Shown here: piece by piece, positions 46,901 through 58,900 of the stretch
How positions within the stretch are numbered: the first letter of the stretch is position 1
How the letters are laid out: each line of letters begins with the position of its first letter
DNA from: Undaria pinnatifida
Taxonomy: Eukaryota > Sar > Phaeophyceae > Laminariales > Alariaceae
Assembly: GCA_012845835.1 (NCBI GenBank)
Contig: JABAKD010000029.1
Coordinates: forward strand, 14,250,392-14,314,391
Length of the DNA stretch: 64,000 nt
Direction of reading: 5' to 3'
Notes under the pieces: model-generated
Database searches by the model: none
What the model was told of the DNA's origin: nothing
What the model saw: the letters and a program-made list of their open reading frames with translations, nothing else
Made by a program: the position numbers and the translations under genes

Positions 46901-49900
46901 GGGTGATTATTGGTGGGGCGGCGGGAGAGGGGTGTGTCGAGGGAGGGGGAAGGAAACGGAGGTATATATGGCAGTTCTCAGCTGCTGTCGTAAGCCTGGG
47001 TGGCATATGTTTTAGGAGCGTCCCATTAATATCCTAGATCCGACCACACAGCTGCCTGCGCAGCCCCCTGCAAAGGCGGCGATGGTGGCGTAGCCGATCA
47101 ACCTCATGGGCCAGAGGTTGGAGTGGACAAGAAGAAAAAACTCACTCCAAAACATAAGCCCTGTCGGCAGACTGCGCCTAAACGCTTACAGGGCACGGCT
47201 TTTCGGAGACCTCACCGTAGATCTAGACGCCAAAGCCTCGCGCAGGCGCTACGGCGCTGAACGGGCGGATCGGCGAAGCCGGCCGCTGTCGGCGGGAATA
47301 GGAAGGACATGGCAGGCCTTGTGGCTATCCTGCAGGCTCGTCTAGATAACAGAGACTTAGAGAACTATGCTGCTCGTGCTTCTCCTCTTGTGGTACAAGT
47401 ACCAGTAGTTTGTTTTTTGCTTGACCAATTTCTCTTGTTCTTTTATTATTTCGTCATCTCTCTCTATCTGCCTCTCCTCTCCCTTCCTTCCTTCCTGTCG
47501 TTGATTATGATATGGTAGTCATGCACCACACTCGTTGAAAACCTCCACTGTAGATGACGTGATGAGAGAGAGGACATCCACGAGAGAGGGTTTGTTTGTT
47601 TCGTCTTGTCTCATTGCTTGTTCATATCCCGTTTCAAGAATCCGTTCTTTTCTTTCTCTCTTGCTTTTTTGCGTTTTTGCTGCTCTCTCATTTCGTGTTT
47701 TGTTTTGTTTTTTTGCGGTGTTAATTCGTACCCGGTACGCTGACTTTTCGTTGCGTTCTCTGTTCTTTTGCGATTGGCTGTTTTAGGAGTCTCTGTTTCA
47801 CACTTTGTGACCACATAATTTGTATCTCTACACTGTTATTAGGATGAAGAGTCGGGTTGAACGCTGTGGGTGTTCCACTGATGATGGCGTTAGCTGGAAA
47901 GAACCGAGTAAATGTGAAGATAACACGCAAATGCAACCCGGATGCAAATATGTCAGGACACACTGCCATCACTTTTTGACAGACAACAAGTCTTCCTTGG
48001 GTGACACTATACACACACTATTAAAATACCAGCTTTTAGGGATGTAATGTGAAACTCTCGGTCCCGCGCCCTTGGCAGCGCGCGTTTTCCGCTGCGTTGA
48101 CCAATCGCCTGACATCTTTCTTCGAAGAGCGCCGTCAACTACTCGTAGCAACTTTGGAATCTCGCATTCGCTCTTACTTAGGAATACGGCTCCGCAGCAT
48201 CGAGGCGTATACGCTGTATTAGGCCCCTGCCACCCCGAACTGCCCGTCTCCACATGAGACACGCCCATCATCCCCATCCTCGATTCGCCCCCATACGGTC
48301 ATGTTTTAACGCTGAACGTGCTATATCGATGCGTGTCCATACGTCCCTTAACCATTAACAAATTTCACATTGAACATATTTTTTGCTCATCCCATATTTT
48401 TCTTTCTCTTTCTCCCTCCCTAGACGTAACTCGGGTCCAGGGCCACTAACCAGGCTCGTCTTTCCCCCTCCCCACTACGACACGTGTCTTCATTTCTATC
48501 GCGAAAATACTGCAGCCATTTCTTCCCTCGTCGACTCGAATCAAATTAACGTTGAACATACCTATCCATCTACTACTTACCGTTTTATTTTCGTTTGGTT
48601 AATCAGGTTATGCTGACCAAGAGCGAGCGGCAGGCTAAGGCCGACTCTGCCAAGGCCCTCAAGCGAGCCGAGCTGGCGGAACGCAAGTGTTCAACGGCAA
48701 CAACAACACTCGACACCGATGCCGCCCGAGTAGAGGCCGCAGAGGCCGAGGCATCACGCCTCGCCGAGGAGATCGCGGCGGCCAGTCGGGCGGCAGAGGA
48801 GGCGGGGGGGGCGCGCACCGCGCTGCAAACGCGGAGCGATGAACTCGAGTCGGAAACTTTTTTGTTGAGGGGGCGTATCGAGGAGCTCTTGGAGAAGGAG
48901 AAGGAGCTTACTGCAAAGCTTACGACTGAGGCTGCCGCTGTTAGCAAGCGGGAGGAGGAGTTTAAGCTTCGCGTGGTGGAGCTGAAGGCGGCGAATGTTG
49001 CCGTTGAGGAGAGGTATGAAGAGGCACGCAACGCATCCATCCAGGAAACCAGCAAACTCGAGTCGGAAGCGAGTTCGTTGAAGGGGCGCATCAAGGAGCT
49101 TTCCCAGAAGGAAGCGCGTTTCTTGGAGGCTGTCGCTGTGGGCGACCGCGAGGAAGAGCTCGAGCTTCAGGTGGCGGAGCTAAGGGCCGCGACAGTGGCC
49201 GGCGAGGAGAGGTTCGAGCAAGCGCGCGGTGCTTCGTCCCAGCGGATCGGTGAGCTCGAGTCCGAAACGGCTTCGCTGAGGGCGCAGGCTAAGGAGCTTT
49301 CCGAAAAGGAGAAGGAGCTAACGGCTGAGGCTGATGCCGCGCGCCAGCGGGAAGGGGAGCTTAAGCTCCGCGTTGTTGAGCTTCGGGCCGCGATTGTTGC
49401 TGGCGAAGAGAAGCTTGCGGAAGCGCAGGCTTCGGTTGAGCGGAGCGCCAAACTCGCGGAGGAGGCTTTGCAGAAGGCGGCTTCTAAAGACGAGGGCTTA
49501 GTTGCGTCGGAAGCAGGGGCGAAAGTCCTGAAGGCGTTGTCATCTAAGCTGGAATCAGAGCTGGTGGAGTCCAAGAGTGCGTTGCAGGCCAGCGAAGCCA
49601 GCAACGAGGAGCTGCGCCAGACGGCTGAGACGCTCCGCGAGGAGCGAGGTCGATTGGCGGTCGATGTGGTAGGCTTGGAGGGAGAGCTGGCTTCGGTGAA
49701 GGCTGCCCTTGAGGGTGCGGTTAAGGATGCTGCTGCTGAGAGGGAGAAACTGTCTGCTGTGGAGGCTAGCCGTGCTAAGCTGCTAGTCCAGCTGGGGGCA
49801 ACCGAGGATAGCCTTAAGGCCTCGTGCGCGGAGAAAGTCTGGCTAGAGCGAGCCCTCTGCGAGGAGAAGGCGCACTCTGAATCGGTGCAGCAGGAGCTGA

Positions 49901-52900
49901 ACTCGACCCGCGAGGCACTTTCCGGCGCTGAGAGACGCGGTGGCTCGCTTGAGGGCCGGCTTGAGGCTAGTCAGGAAAGGCTCGAGGCGAGTGAGCCAGA
50001 GACGAGCCGTCTCGAGCGAGAGGTCGAAGACGCGCGGTCTAAATTAAGCGCGGCGGAGGGGAACGTGAAGAGACTGGAAGAGGCGATGGCGGAAACTGCG
50101 GAAAATGTTGCCTCTCTCCAGCAGAGGTTAGGTGATGCCCTCGCGGAGGGCGTTGAGTACGCTGACGAGGCTATCCGGTCGGAGGAGCGACTCCGCAGCA
50201 GCGAGGCGGACTGTGCGGCCCTGTGGGAGGAACGAGAGGAGGCCAAGGGGAGGCTGTGCGCGGCGTTTGTCCAGGGCCGCGCTCTCGAAGAGAAGCTGGA
50301 GGAGAGCGTGACGGAGGCCATGGGGCTTAGGAAGGCGCTAGCGTTCGCGGAGGCTCGCCTGGCGTCCTCTGTGGAGGACGGGGACGAGTACGAGGAGGAA
50401 TTGGCGGCGAGCCGAGACGAGTGCGCGGCCCTCAAGAGGGACTTGGAGAAGGTCGGGGAAAAGTACGCGAAAGCTTCGTCTGAGGCGCGGGTTCTCATGG
50501 CGTCTCTCGCAGACGTCCGGCCAGAGGTGGAGCGCCTTGAGGGGGAGGTGGAGGGGGCGCAGTGCCGCCTGGACGAGTGGAGTGCGGAGGAGGAGCGGCT
50601 GAGGGCGGAGCTTGATCTGCGCGAGGCGAAGAACGTCGCGGTGAAACGAGAGCTTATGGAGGCGCTTGCCCACCTGGACACCGGCGCCGCCGACTTCGTG
50701 GCGCTTGAAACAAAGCTCTGCGAGACCGAGACCACCTGTGACCGGCTGAGGTCGGCCCTGGAATCTACGGAGATGACTATTTCGGAGGTCACCGCGGACG
50801 CTGATAGGGCTCGGCAAGACCTCCACGGGGCTCTTATCCGGTGCACGGGGCTGCAGGAGCGGCTCTCCGCGGCAGATGAGCGAATTACCGCTGTCGTGTT
50901 CGAGCGACGCCAGCTGGAGGAGAGGCTTTCCGAGAGTGTCGCCAGGGGCACGAGGCTGGAGAGGACGCTGGAGGAGGTTGAGGTCGGCCGCAACCAAGCG
51001 ATAGCAGACCGGGATAGGCTGCGTGGTGAGCTGGAGGAGACGGCGCTCGAAAGCGCGGTTTTCCAAGAGCGGCTTGCGGCGAGCGAGGAGGCGGCCGCGA
51101 CGGCGCACGGTTCTTCCGAGGAGGCGGAGGAGCTGAGGGTGAAGCTGCAGCAGGTTACCGCGGAGTTCGAGGTGCTAAGAGAGTCCCACGAGGCTGCCCT
51201 CATGAAGGCGAACAATTTCTCGACCCTGTTTAGGGGGCTTGAGACGCGCATGAAGGGAGTGGACGCCGAGGTGGAGCGGCTTAAAGCTGAACTCGTCGAG
51301 AAGGATGGCCGCTTGGAGGAAGCGAACTCGGCCGTCGCTAAACACGAGAATGACATCGTAGAGCGCGAGGCAGAGGGCGCGCGGCTTCTTACGGTTTTGG
51401 ACGAGATTGGGGCTAGCTATGCCGCTGGAAATGCGACGACAGCGGACCTCAAGCAGGAGCTGGCTGATATCCAAGGGATTGGGTTACAGCTGGGCCAGAA
51501 GTTGACCGCCGTGGTGACGGAGAGGAATAAAGTGCAGGGGAAGCTGGAGGTGGCGCAGGCGTCCCTTGCTGCGTCCTCGGCGAACAGGAGGAGCCTTGAA
51601 AGGGACCTGGAGATGGCTCTGTGGGCCCTTGAGGAGGCTAGGCAGGAGAACGATGCCTGCCGCAACCACTTAGGGGAGCTGCAAAAGGTGAAGATTGGTT
51701 GGAGTGTGTGCTGTGCGACGTTTTTGCTGTGAGGTGGTTGGATTGTGTGAACCTTTTTTTCCTTGCGTTGTACCACTTGGATGAGCTGGTAAAGGTAAGG
51801 ATTTGGTGGCGTGCGTCTTGTGTGGTGTTTTTTTTTCGTTGGGGGGCGAGCTGCAAAGCATTGTGTATGTGTGTTTGTGCGGCGTTTTTTGTCTTGCGTG
51901 TGGCTTCGATTTTCTAATGGGAGGGGGCATGCGCCGACGTAAACATGATCCTGCTGTAACTGTTGAATTTATCCAATGCGGTTGTTTTGTTTGGTGCAAA
52001 GGGCAGAACGCATGAGACAGAAAGTAGTAAAAGTACCATCCATCGGCTAGGTGAGGCCTCTGCGGGAAGTGCCGACGATGTCGTCGCCCCGTCTCAATGC
52101 AGTAGATGTGGAGTTTTCCGTTCAACTGTAAACCAAAAGGCCGTTATGACCGCCGTTTGGGTATCTCGGATTGAGTCATCCGCCGCCCGTTGGCCCCTTC
52201 CGTGCTGTACATCAAATGCTCATTTCGGGCCATCATCTGTGGGGCACTGCCTCAGCGACTCCGGGTTACGTTAATCTCTGCAGTTTACTCTCGAGCAGTG
52301 AGTATGCCTAGTATGTGCTCATGGTAGCATTGTGAATATTGCTACTTCTCGAGCACTGAGCATGCCTAGTATGTGCTCATGGTAGCATTGTGAATATTGC
52401 TACTGTCGCAGTATACAATTCTGCATTCTACACAGGATGTAATGCGAGGTACTACAGCAGTAGATGTTGTTACTGCAGTACTACCGGTATTCGTGTAGGA
52501 CTGCAGTAACTCCTGCTTCGAAACCACGTGGCACAAGGGGTGATATTGACGTCCAACTAATCAAAAGTGTCCTTGCCTAATTTGAAGGGTTTTGTCCCAT
52601 AGCGAGGGTGCTGTGCTAATGAAGTAATGAAGGGTAGCGTTTTTATCCATACGAAGCTAGTTGTGGGTGTGCTTCCATCATTTGTTGGATCTGTTGGCGA
52701 AACGCCATAAATAAATAAAAACTGAGGTGTCCATTTTCAACAGCTATTAATAGTGTCCACCGGGCAGAATGAGCATGATTGATACTGGGTGTTCCCATGA
52801 TTGGTGGTTGTTCGTGCTTTTGTTTGAACTTTTCGATTTTGTCTGTTCAGCTTTTCTACGGAATCTGTTCTTAAGAACCTTTCGGAATTTTGACCGGATT

Positions 52901-55900
52901 TGCATCTGTCCCGCTCTGCGCACATGACATGGTGGGCTCTCAGGAATGTCAGCTGCTGCGTGAGGCCGGGCACAACCAAGCCATGGGCGCGGCCACGATA
53001 CTGGCGGAAAGCCGGGCTCGAGAGGAGGAAACGATTGCTCGGCTCAAGTTGTCGGAGGCCGAGTCGTCGCGGGAGGTGGCCCTGGCCAACAAGGAGGTGA
53101 CAGCCTGTTCTGTTATTTGTTACCTGGTATATATGTCGCACAGACTGACTAACATCATCCTGTCGACTCTGATAGCTACACTGTAGTTCCAAGGGGAGTC
53201 GCCGACCTATATCCCTAATGAGGACATACAACCCGTAATACGCGCGATCGGAGTATCGCACACAGCTTGCAAAAATGAGTTTCGGCAAAATCTTCGATCT
53301 CACAGCTGGAGTGTATGTTTATTTTTATAATAAATCAATTCGTGGAATTAATCCAGAAAAAACGCGACCGATGTTTCGCGGCCAGCTATATTATTCGTAC
53401 GTACTCTTTTTTTTTTTCGTCCTTCGAGTCTAATTCGAAAGCTTCAGGTTTTGTCTCGAAAATGGTTATCCGGGAGTGCAGCGTTGGAATATTTTAATAT
53501 TTTCGAAGGTGAGTAGGGCCGACTCTTACTTATGCCATTTATTTTGAGTAATAAAACAGAAGACCTAACAATATGGCCGCAAATCCCGCACTACCCAGGG
53601 TAAAGACAGAGCAAAAAGAGCTGTCGATTCCTGGGTGGCTATCTCACCTTCTTGGTTGAACCGTATGGGGATCAGCCAAAGAAGGCCGGCAAGTTCATAG
53701 TGTTGACTAAACCGGAGGGGCGAGGTTGACACAAAGTCTGCGTTCTGCAGATGGACGAAAACTGGTACACAAACGAAAGTGTATGGAGCTTGAGCTTTTT
53801 TTACCCGGATCCCCAGGAGGATCTAAAAAAAAAAGAAAAAAAAACTGACAATATGGTACTCGTATGCCGCCGGAAATCTTGGAGGGTACCTTTACGCTCT
53901 CCCATTCGTCGAGGGCTGTGTGGTGATCCGCAGATCGGAATAATAGAAAAACTTCCAAAAGCGGCGCGCAGCCCCGTTTTTTGCCCATTTCTGGCCCGTT
54001 TTGGGTCAGGGTTGGAGTCGGGGTTAGGGGGTGGGTTGGGTCTACACCCGTACAGTACCTTTGTCCGACCAGGAAGTGCTTTCTGCTCGCAAACGCGAAC
54101 GGCCCACCACCCTAAAGATCCGGGCGGCCAACTTGTTAGGTGAGCTCTGATAAATAATGGAAGAAAGGTGGATTTTGAACCGGCCAAAACACGAACAAAT
54201 TGTTGTGCCCTGCGCCTTGTTATCGGGGTTTTGCTTTGTTTTCTCAGGTAATCGGCGGATTCAGATTTGCACGTACATTGTTGAGCCAGATTTTGAATTC
54301 CACGAGTGATCCACGCCAGTATGGGCACTAAACCTCCGTCACCACTAACTAACTCATCGCAGAAAGGGGGCGGAATGGCGAAATGTTGTAGGGCTTCTCT
54401 CGTCGCCGTGGGAGAGGAGCCCTCTCGCATGGAACATGAAGGCCTATATCCTCAGCTGTTTGCCTGTTCGAGTCAGAAAAAATCGCATTAGGTTGTTTTG
54501 AGTGTCGACGATTCTGCGGGGACGATTTTTCTTTGCATGGCGCAGCTGTAGTGCTGCCACGACACACGCGATGGTGGCAAGGATATTCGGGTTAGCATCC
54601 TCTTGGTGGCGGTCGATGCAAGGGTGTTGTGTCCCAGCTGTGCCAATAGCAGCTGTGGGTGAGAAATCTAAACGTTTCGTGCCTTCTATATTCCCGTCGT
54701 CGCCCACAGCAGTCTAAAACAGATATATAATCGTGAATGTCTCCGACATATCGAGCAAAACCAAATTTGATCACGTTTTGGTTTGATCTGATCAAATTTG
54801 CGGCCCAAATTGGATCAAACCAGCAGATTTGATGGAGTAAAATCTCGAAACTTCAAAGAGAAAACAATGTACGATGCCCGCTTGGATCAGAAGTTATCAG
54901 AAAGACCCCGAAAAAACCCGAAACCCCTCCCCTAGAGACAAAAAACATCACTGATTAAAAAGCGCGTCGTAAGATTCAGCCTGAAGCGCTTGAGGTCGAT
55001 ATTACCGGGGGAGAGAAGAAAAGAAAAGAGAAGAGAAGACACCTGTGACCACGGCTTGCTTGTCCAGGACGTCGATCAGGGTAAAAGCCTCTTCCAAGTT
55101 GCGTGGGAGAGTAATAGTGATGAAAAGTATAAAAATAAAATGGTACTACTAAAAGCCCTTTTCCAACTCCCATTAATTATTACCAGGCACGAGTATAGCT
55201 AGATGTGTTTTTCTCGGCCTAAGCTGTCGGAGGATGACTCGTATCGTGAGGTGGCGCTGGCCAACAAGGAGATTGCGCGCCTTTCTTTTATTTCATACCG
55301 ATCACTGTTCTATATCGTTAGCTTTTTTTACGACCCCCCGTGAAGCGGGAGGTGACGCTGGCCAAGAAGGAGGTGGCTCAGTTTTCTTTTTTTTGTACCG
55401 ACAATCGACAACCTTTGGGGCGTCACAGGGGGGACATGCCGAAAAATTTACCTGGTACCTGGTACCTGGTGTGACGAATGCAGTTTATCGGCCACTCCAA
55501 GTAGTATTTGGATGGTTGGAAACATCGGTTTACTGTGAAAATACACATACCTGGTACACTCGAAGCAGTTCGGGTCGTAGGGACGTGCTGCTGCAGTGCG
55601 AAAAGTGTACGCCACGCGAGCAGCTAGGTCATATAACGTACGTTACCTGTGACTCCCTTTTCGCCTTGCGACCCCCCCGGGATTTCACGCTACAAGCATG
55701 CCGAAGGAGAACCTTTTAACGTACTATAATATACTACGGTACCAGGTATCAGTGAATGTGCTGTACGCTTTTTCTATCAGCAGACCCTCATAAAAACACC
55801 GCTCGTCTTGCCTTTTTTGTCGGTCGCTAAACATGGGTTCCAAAAAGGTTACTAACGGCAAGTAATGGCAAGCCTGCCACTGTTCCCTTGTTTCTGATTG

Positions 55901-58900
55901 AAAGTGGTAATATCTACTGTATACAACGAAGTACATGGATTATCCAGCGGTTGCACGACGGCAGCCAGAGGGTCCGATTGAGACCAGGTTGTGAGCCGCC
56001 TTCGAGCAAACTCGAGCTGAGGTCCGCCTCTCGGCGCGCTGTTTCCTGGACGTGCCTCACCTTGCTCGCCCCTCCCGACGCTGCCGGGGGCGTCCTCGGC
56101 CGTTCCCGCTTCATGTCGTGATGGCCGCTGCTAAAACACTTTTTTGACTACATTTCTGATCCGAAATGTCGCATGCTTAGTTTTTTCCGTATACAAACAC
56201 GTTAGTCTGTCAAACACTCAAGCCACTGTTCCAGGAGCTCTCGGACGCGCGTCTGTCTACTACAGCAAGCTCTCGGACAAGAGTTGTGGTTCCTGGATGC
56301 TGCTTGCTGCTGCACAAAACGCAGTATCACGTATTACATGTGTGTGCTGCACTTCTACGGCTTGCCGTTTTAACGCCGCCCGCTGCGCTCGCGCAAGGAA
56401 GAACACAAAATGTGAAGGGTGCAGAAAGACGAGGCTCATGATTTGGTGCAATTGCGACTAGGGATTTGATCAAGAGCCACTTGTGCAGAGCTAATTGCCC
56501 TGTGCTGTGCTGTGTGCTTGCTGGCGATGCCACGTTCTGATCGGCAGTACGGGTATAATTTGCGAGGGGGAGGGGGGTGGGTGAAGAAAGAGGACCGAGA
56601 AAGGACAACCAATCAAGAAAGCATAAAGACGCACATACCGGTACTTGGTACTTAACATGATACCTGGTACTGTATGTACAAAATATAGCACCGCGCCGCA
56701 GGGCACGGCACGGCACCGCACGGCGCTGCGCTGAGCTATAGCTGAGCAAACCTAAGAGTGCATGTTCCGTGATTCAACAATGTAGTACGTACGAACCTGG
56801 TATGCCGGTACCTGGTTTGATACTTGGAATGATACCTGGCATGTATGTACGAAGGAGTAAGTACAGCCCAGCACGGCACAGCACCGCACAGTACTGCACC
56901 ACACGGCAGGACGTGATATGATGCTTTCGTATTCAACTTCCACAAACAAACAACAAACAAACGAACAATATATATACTGGAGTATATGATAAGAGTGAAG
57001 AAAAAAACAAGAAAAAAAAAAAGATTTGGCAGAAACCAAATTTGAAGGGATTAGTTGAAAAGTAAAAAAAACAACCGGAAAGAAAAAAACTTTACAAGCA
57101 AACAAAAAAATCGATAAAGTAGAGAAAAAGTAGAGCAAATAAAAAAAATGGCAATAAAAAAGCAAAATACAGTTGGCCAAAAATCAAATTTGAAGGAAAC
57201 GAACAGCCGAAAAATCGAGAAACAACTAAAAAAACGGAAATAATTTTGAAGGAAGAAACCAAAGAATTGCCTCACCGTTCCGCAAGTAGTGGAAGGAGGC
57301 GATGTCCAAGTGGAAGGTCTTGAGAGACCAGGCATGTACCAGCGACCCCGCTCAGGACAATGGCAACGTTAAGTAAGTATTTATCTCACGTTGCTTTATG
57401 CTCCTCGATACAACAACAACCCGTTGCCTGCTGCATAAGCACTCCGTCAGGCACAAGGACGCAAAACTAGCATATCGCCTCAAGGAACTTTCAATGTTAG
57501 TAACTGAAGTCTGCCCAACTAATATCTAGTCGGCGACTTATAGTCAGCCAAACTCACCGCCCTGCGTACCGGTCCTACGAACTACGCCGAGAAGGGGAAA
57601 TTGCTCACGGTTCTGAGAAGAGCCGTGTTTCAGATGTTTCGATTGCGCGAGCATGACGAACCCATGGCGGCTGTGATGCCTCTGTGGGAAGCGGGTTGTT
57701 AGTCTCCGCAGCTTACGCGAGAAGCACGCCGAACGGTTACCACCCCCTCCTGTTTGATTCTTCCGTTTCGCGTCTGTTTGCGCTGCTCATTCCCAATGTC
57801 GCCCCCCCCTCCCCCCTCGCCCGCTTCTGTACCTTGAGGTAGCCTCTACAAGAACGAAATATGAAACGGCGAAACGGCATCACGATAAGAAAGAACTTGA
57901 CGCTCACATACTACACGCCAACCACTACGCCAAACCATACAATTGTAAATATCGCCACGTCGTACCATACCACGCGACCACCACGCCACACCTAATGGAC
58001 CCTACCCACCAACCCACCGACCCACCTACCCATGCATCCACATACCCACCCGTCCAATCCACCCAATCAATCCGCCCTTCCCTGCTGCTGCGCCCCGAAC
58101 AGAACAGAACAAAACACAACCGAAAAGAGCTCAAGAGAACGAAACTGAACCGAGCCAAACCAAATCAAACCAAAAAAACACCACACCAATCGATACGATA
58201 CGGCACGACCGCACCCCAACCCAACCTAACCAAACCTAACGCAATGACAATACCATATGACTCTCGACAACAGGTGTTGCGCGCGATGACCGACCTGGAT
58301 AACGCGTCGGCTACGATACTGGAGATGCAGGCCAAGAGCGGGCGAGCGGTGCCGGAGGCGGTTATGGCCAGCGAACGGCCTCACGCTGTTAGCAAGGCTA
58401 CTAAGAATGCTAACGGTGAAAACGGCGGAGGGGACGAGAACAACGCCTCCTTGGTGGTGCACATCAACGCGAACAAAGCCAACACCAGCAGCAACGCCAA
58501 CAGCACCAACCAGCCCAAAAACGCCAACAAAAGTACCAGTACCACTGCTGTAAGCTTTGGTGGCGGCGACGGTATTAGCAAGAAAAAGAGCGCTCGTCTC
58601 CAGGTGTGTTTGTGTTTGTGTTGGAGTTGACTTTTGTGGGACTAGGACTGGGGTTAGCGTTTGAGTTGGAGCGAGACCCTCGAGTACCATCCGTGCGAAA
58701 ACATTGCCGAACCGGCAAATTAACGCCGTCAAACGCTCTGCAAAACCTTGGCTGCTCCGGGGAGCCACTAAACGCAGAGCTGCTCTTCACCCTCATTCGT
58801 CCAATGCAACGGCCTGATGGGTCGGGGCTCGCCTTTCGGCCGCCCACCTCTTTATTTAACGCCACCGAAGCACGCGACGGAGCCCGCGACCGCGCTCGCC

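Larger units (their letters stand above)
43966..48606 (+). other. HMMR-like intron 1 region
   Basis: 4.6 kb, possibly split by the exon at 47306-47392. It contains two identical 131-bp units (45574-45835), a related fragment (46034-46100), and a G-rich poly(G)-bordered repeat fragment (46255-46400). Confidence 0.65.
51688..52943 (+). other. HMMR-like intron after the giant exon
   Basis: Begins with a diverged copy of the exon end and donor (CACTTGGATGAGCTGGTAAA then GGTAAGG, about 51776-51810). It contains a 58-bp tandem duplication (52289-52404). Confidence 0.7.
53097..58273 (+). other. HMMR-like intron, 5.2 kb
   Basis: Contains the dispersed repeat at 53168-53312, exon-edge copies at 55212-55271 and 55341-55373, frequent TACCTGGTA words, a purine tract (55009-55040) and an A-rich stretch (56990-57260) with an internal duplication. 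Confidence 0.65.

Noticed and set aside
49971-51356. Long minus-strand open frame (461 codons) inside the coiled-coil exon
   Set aside because: A shadow of GC-rich coiled-coil coding sequence on the plus strand; Ser-rich composition and no motif.
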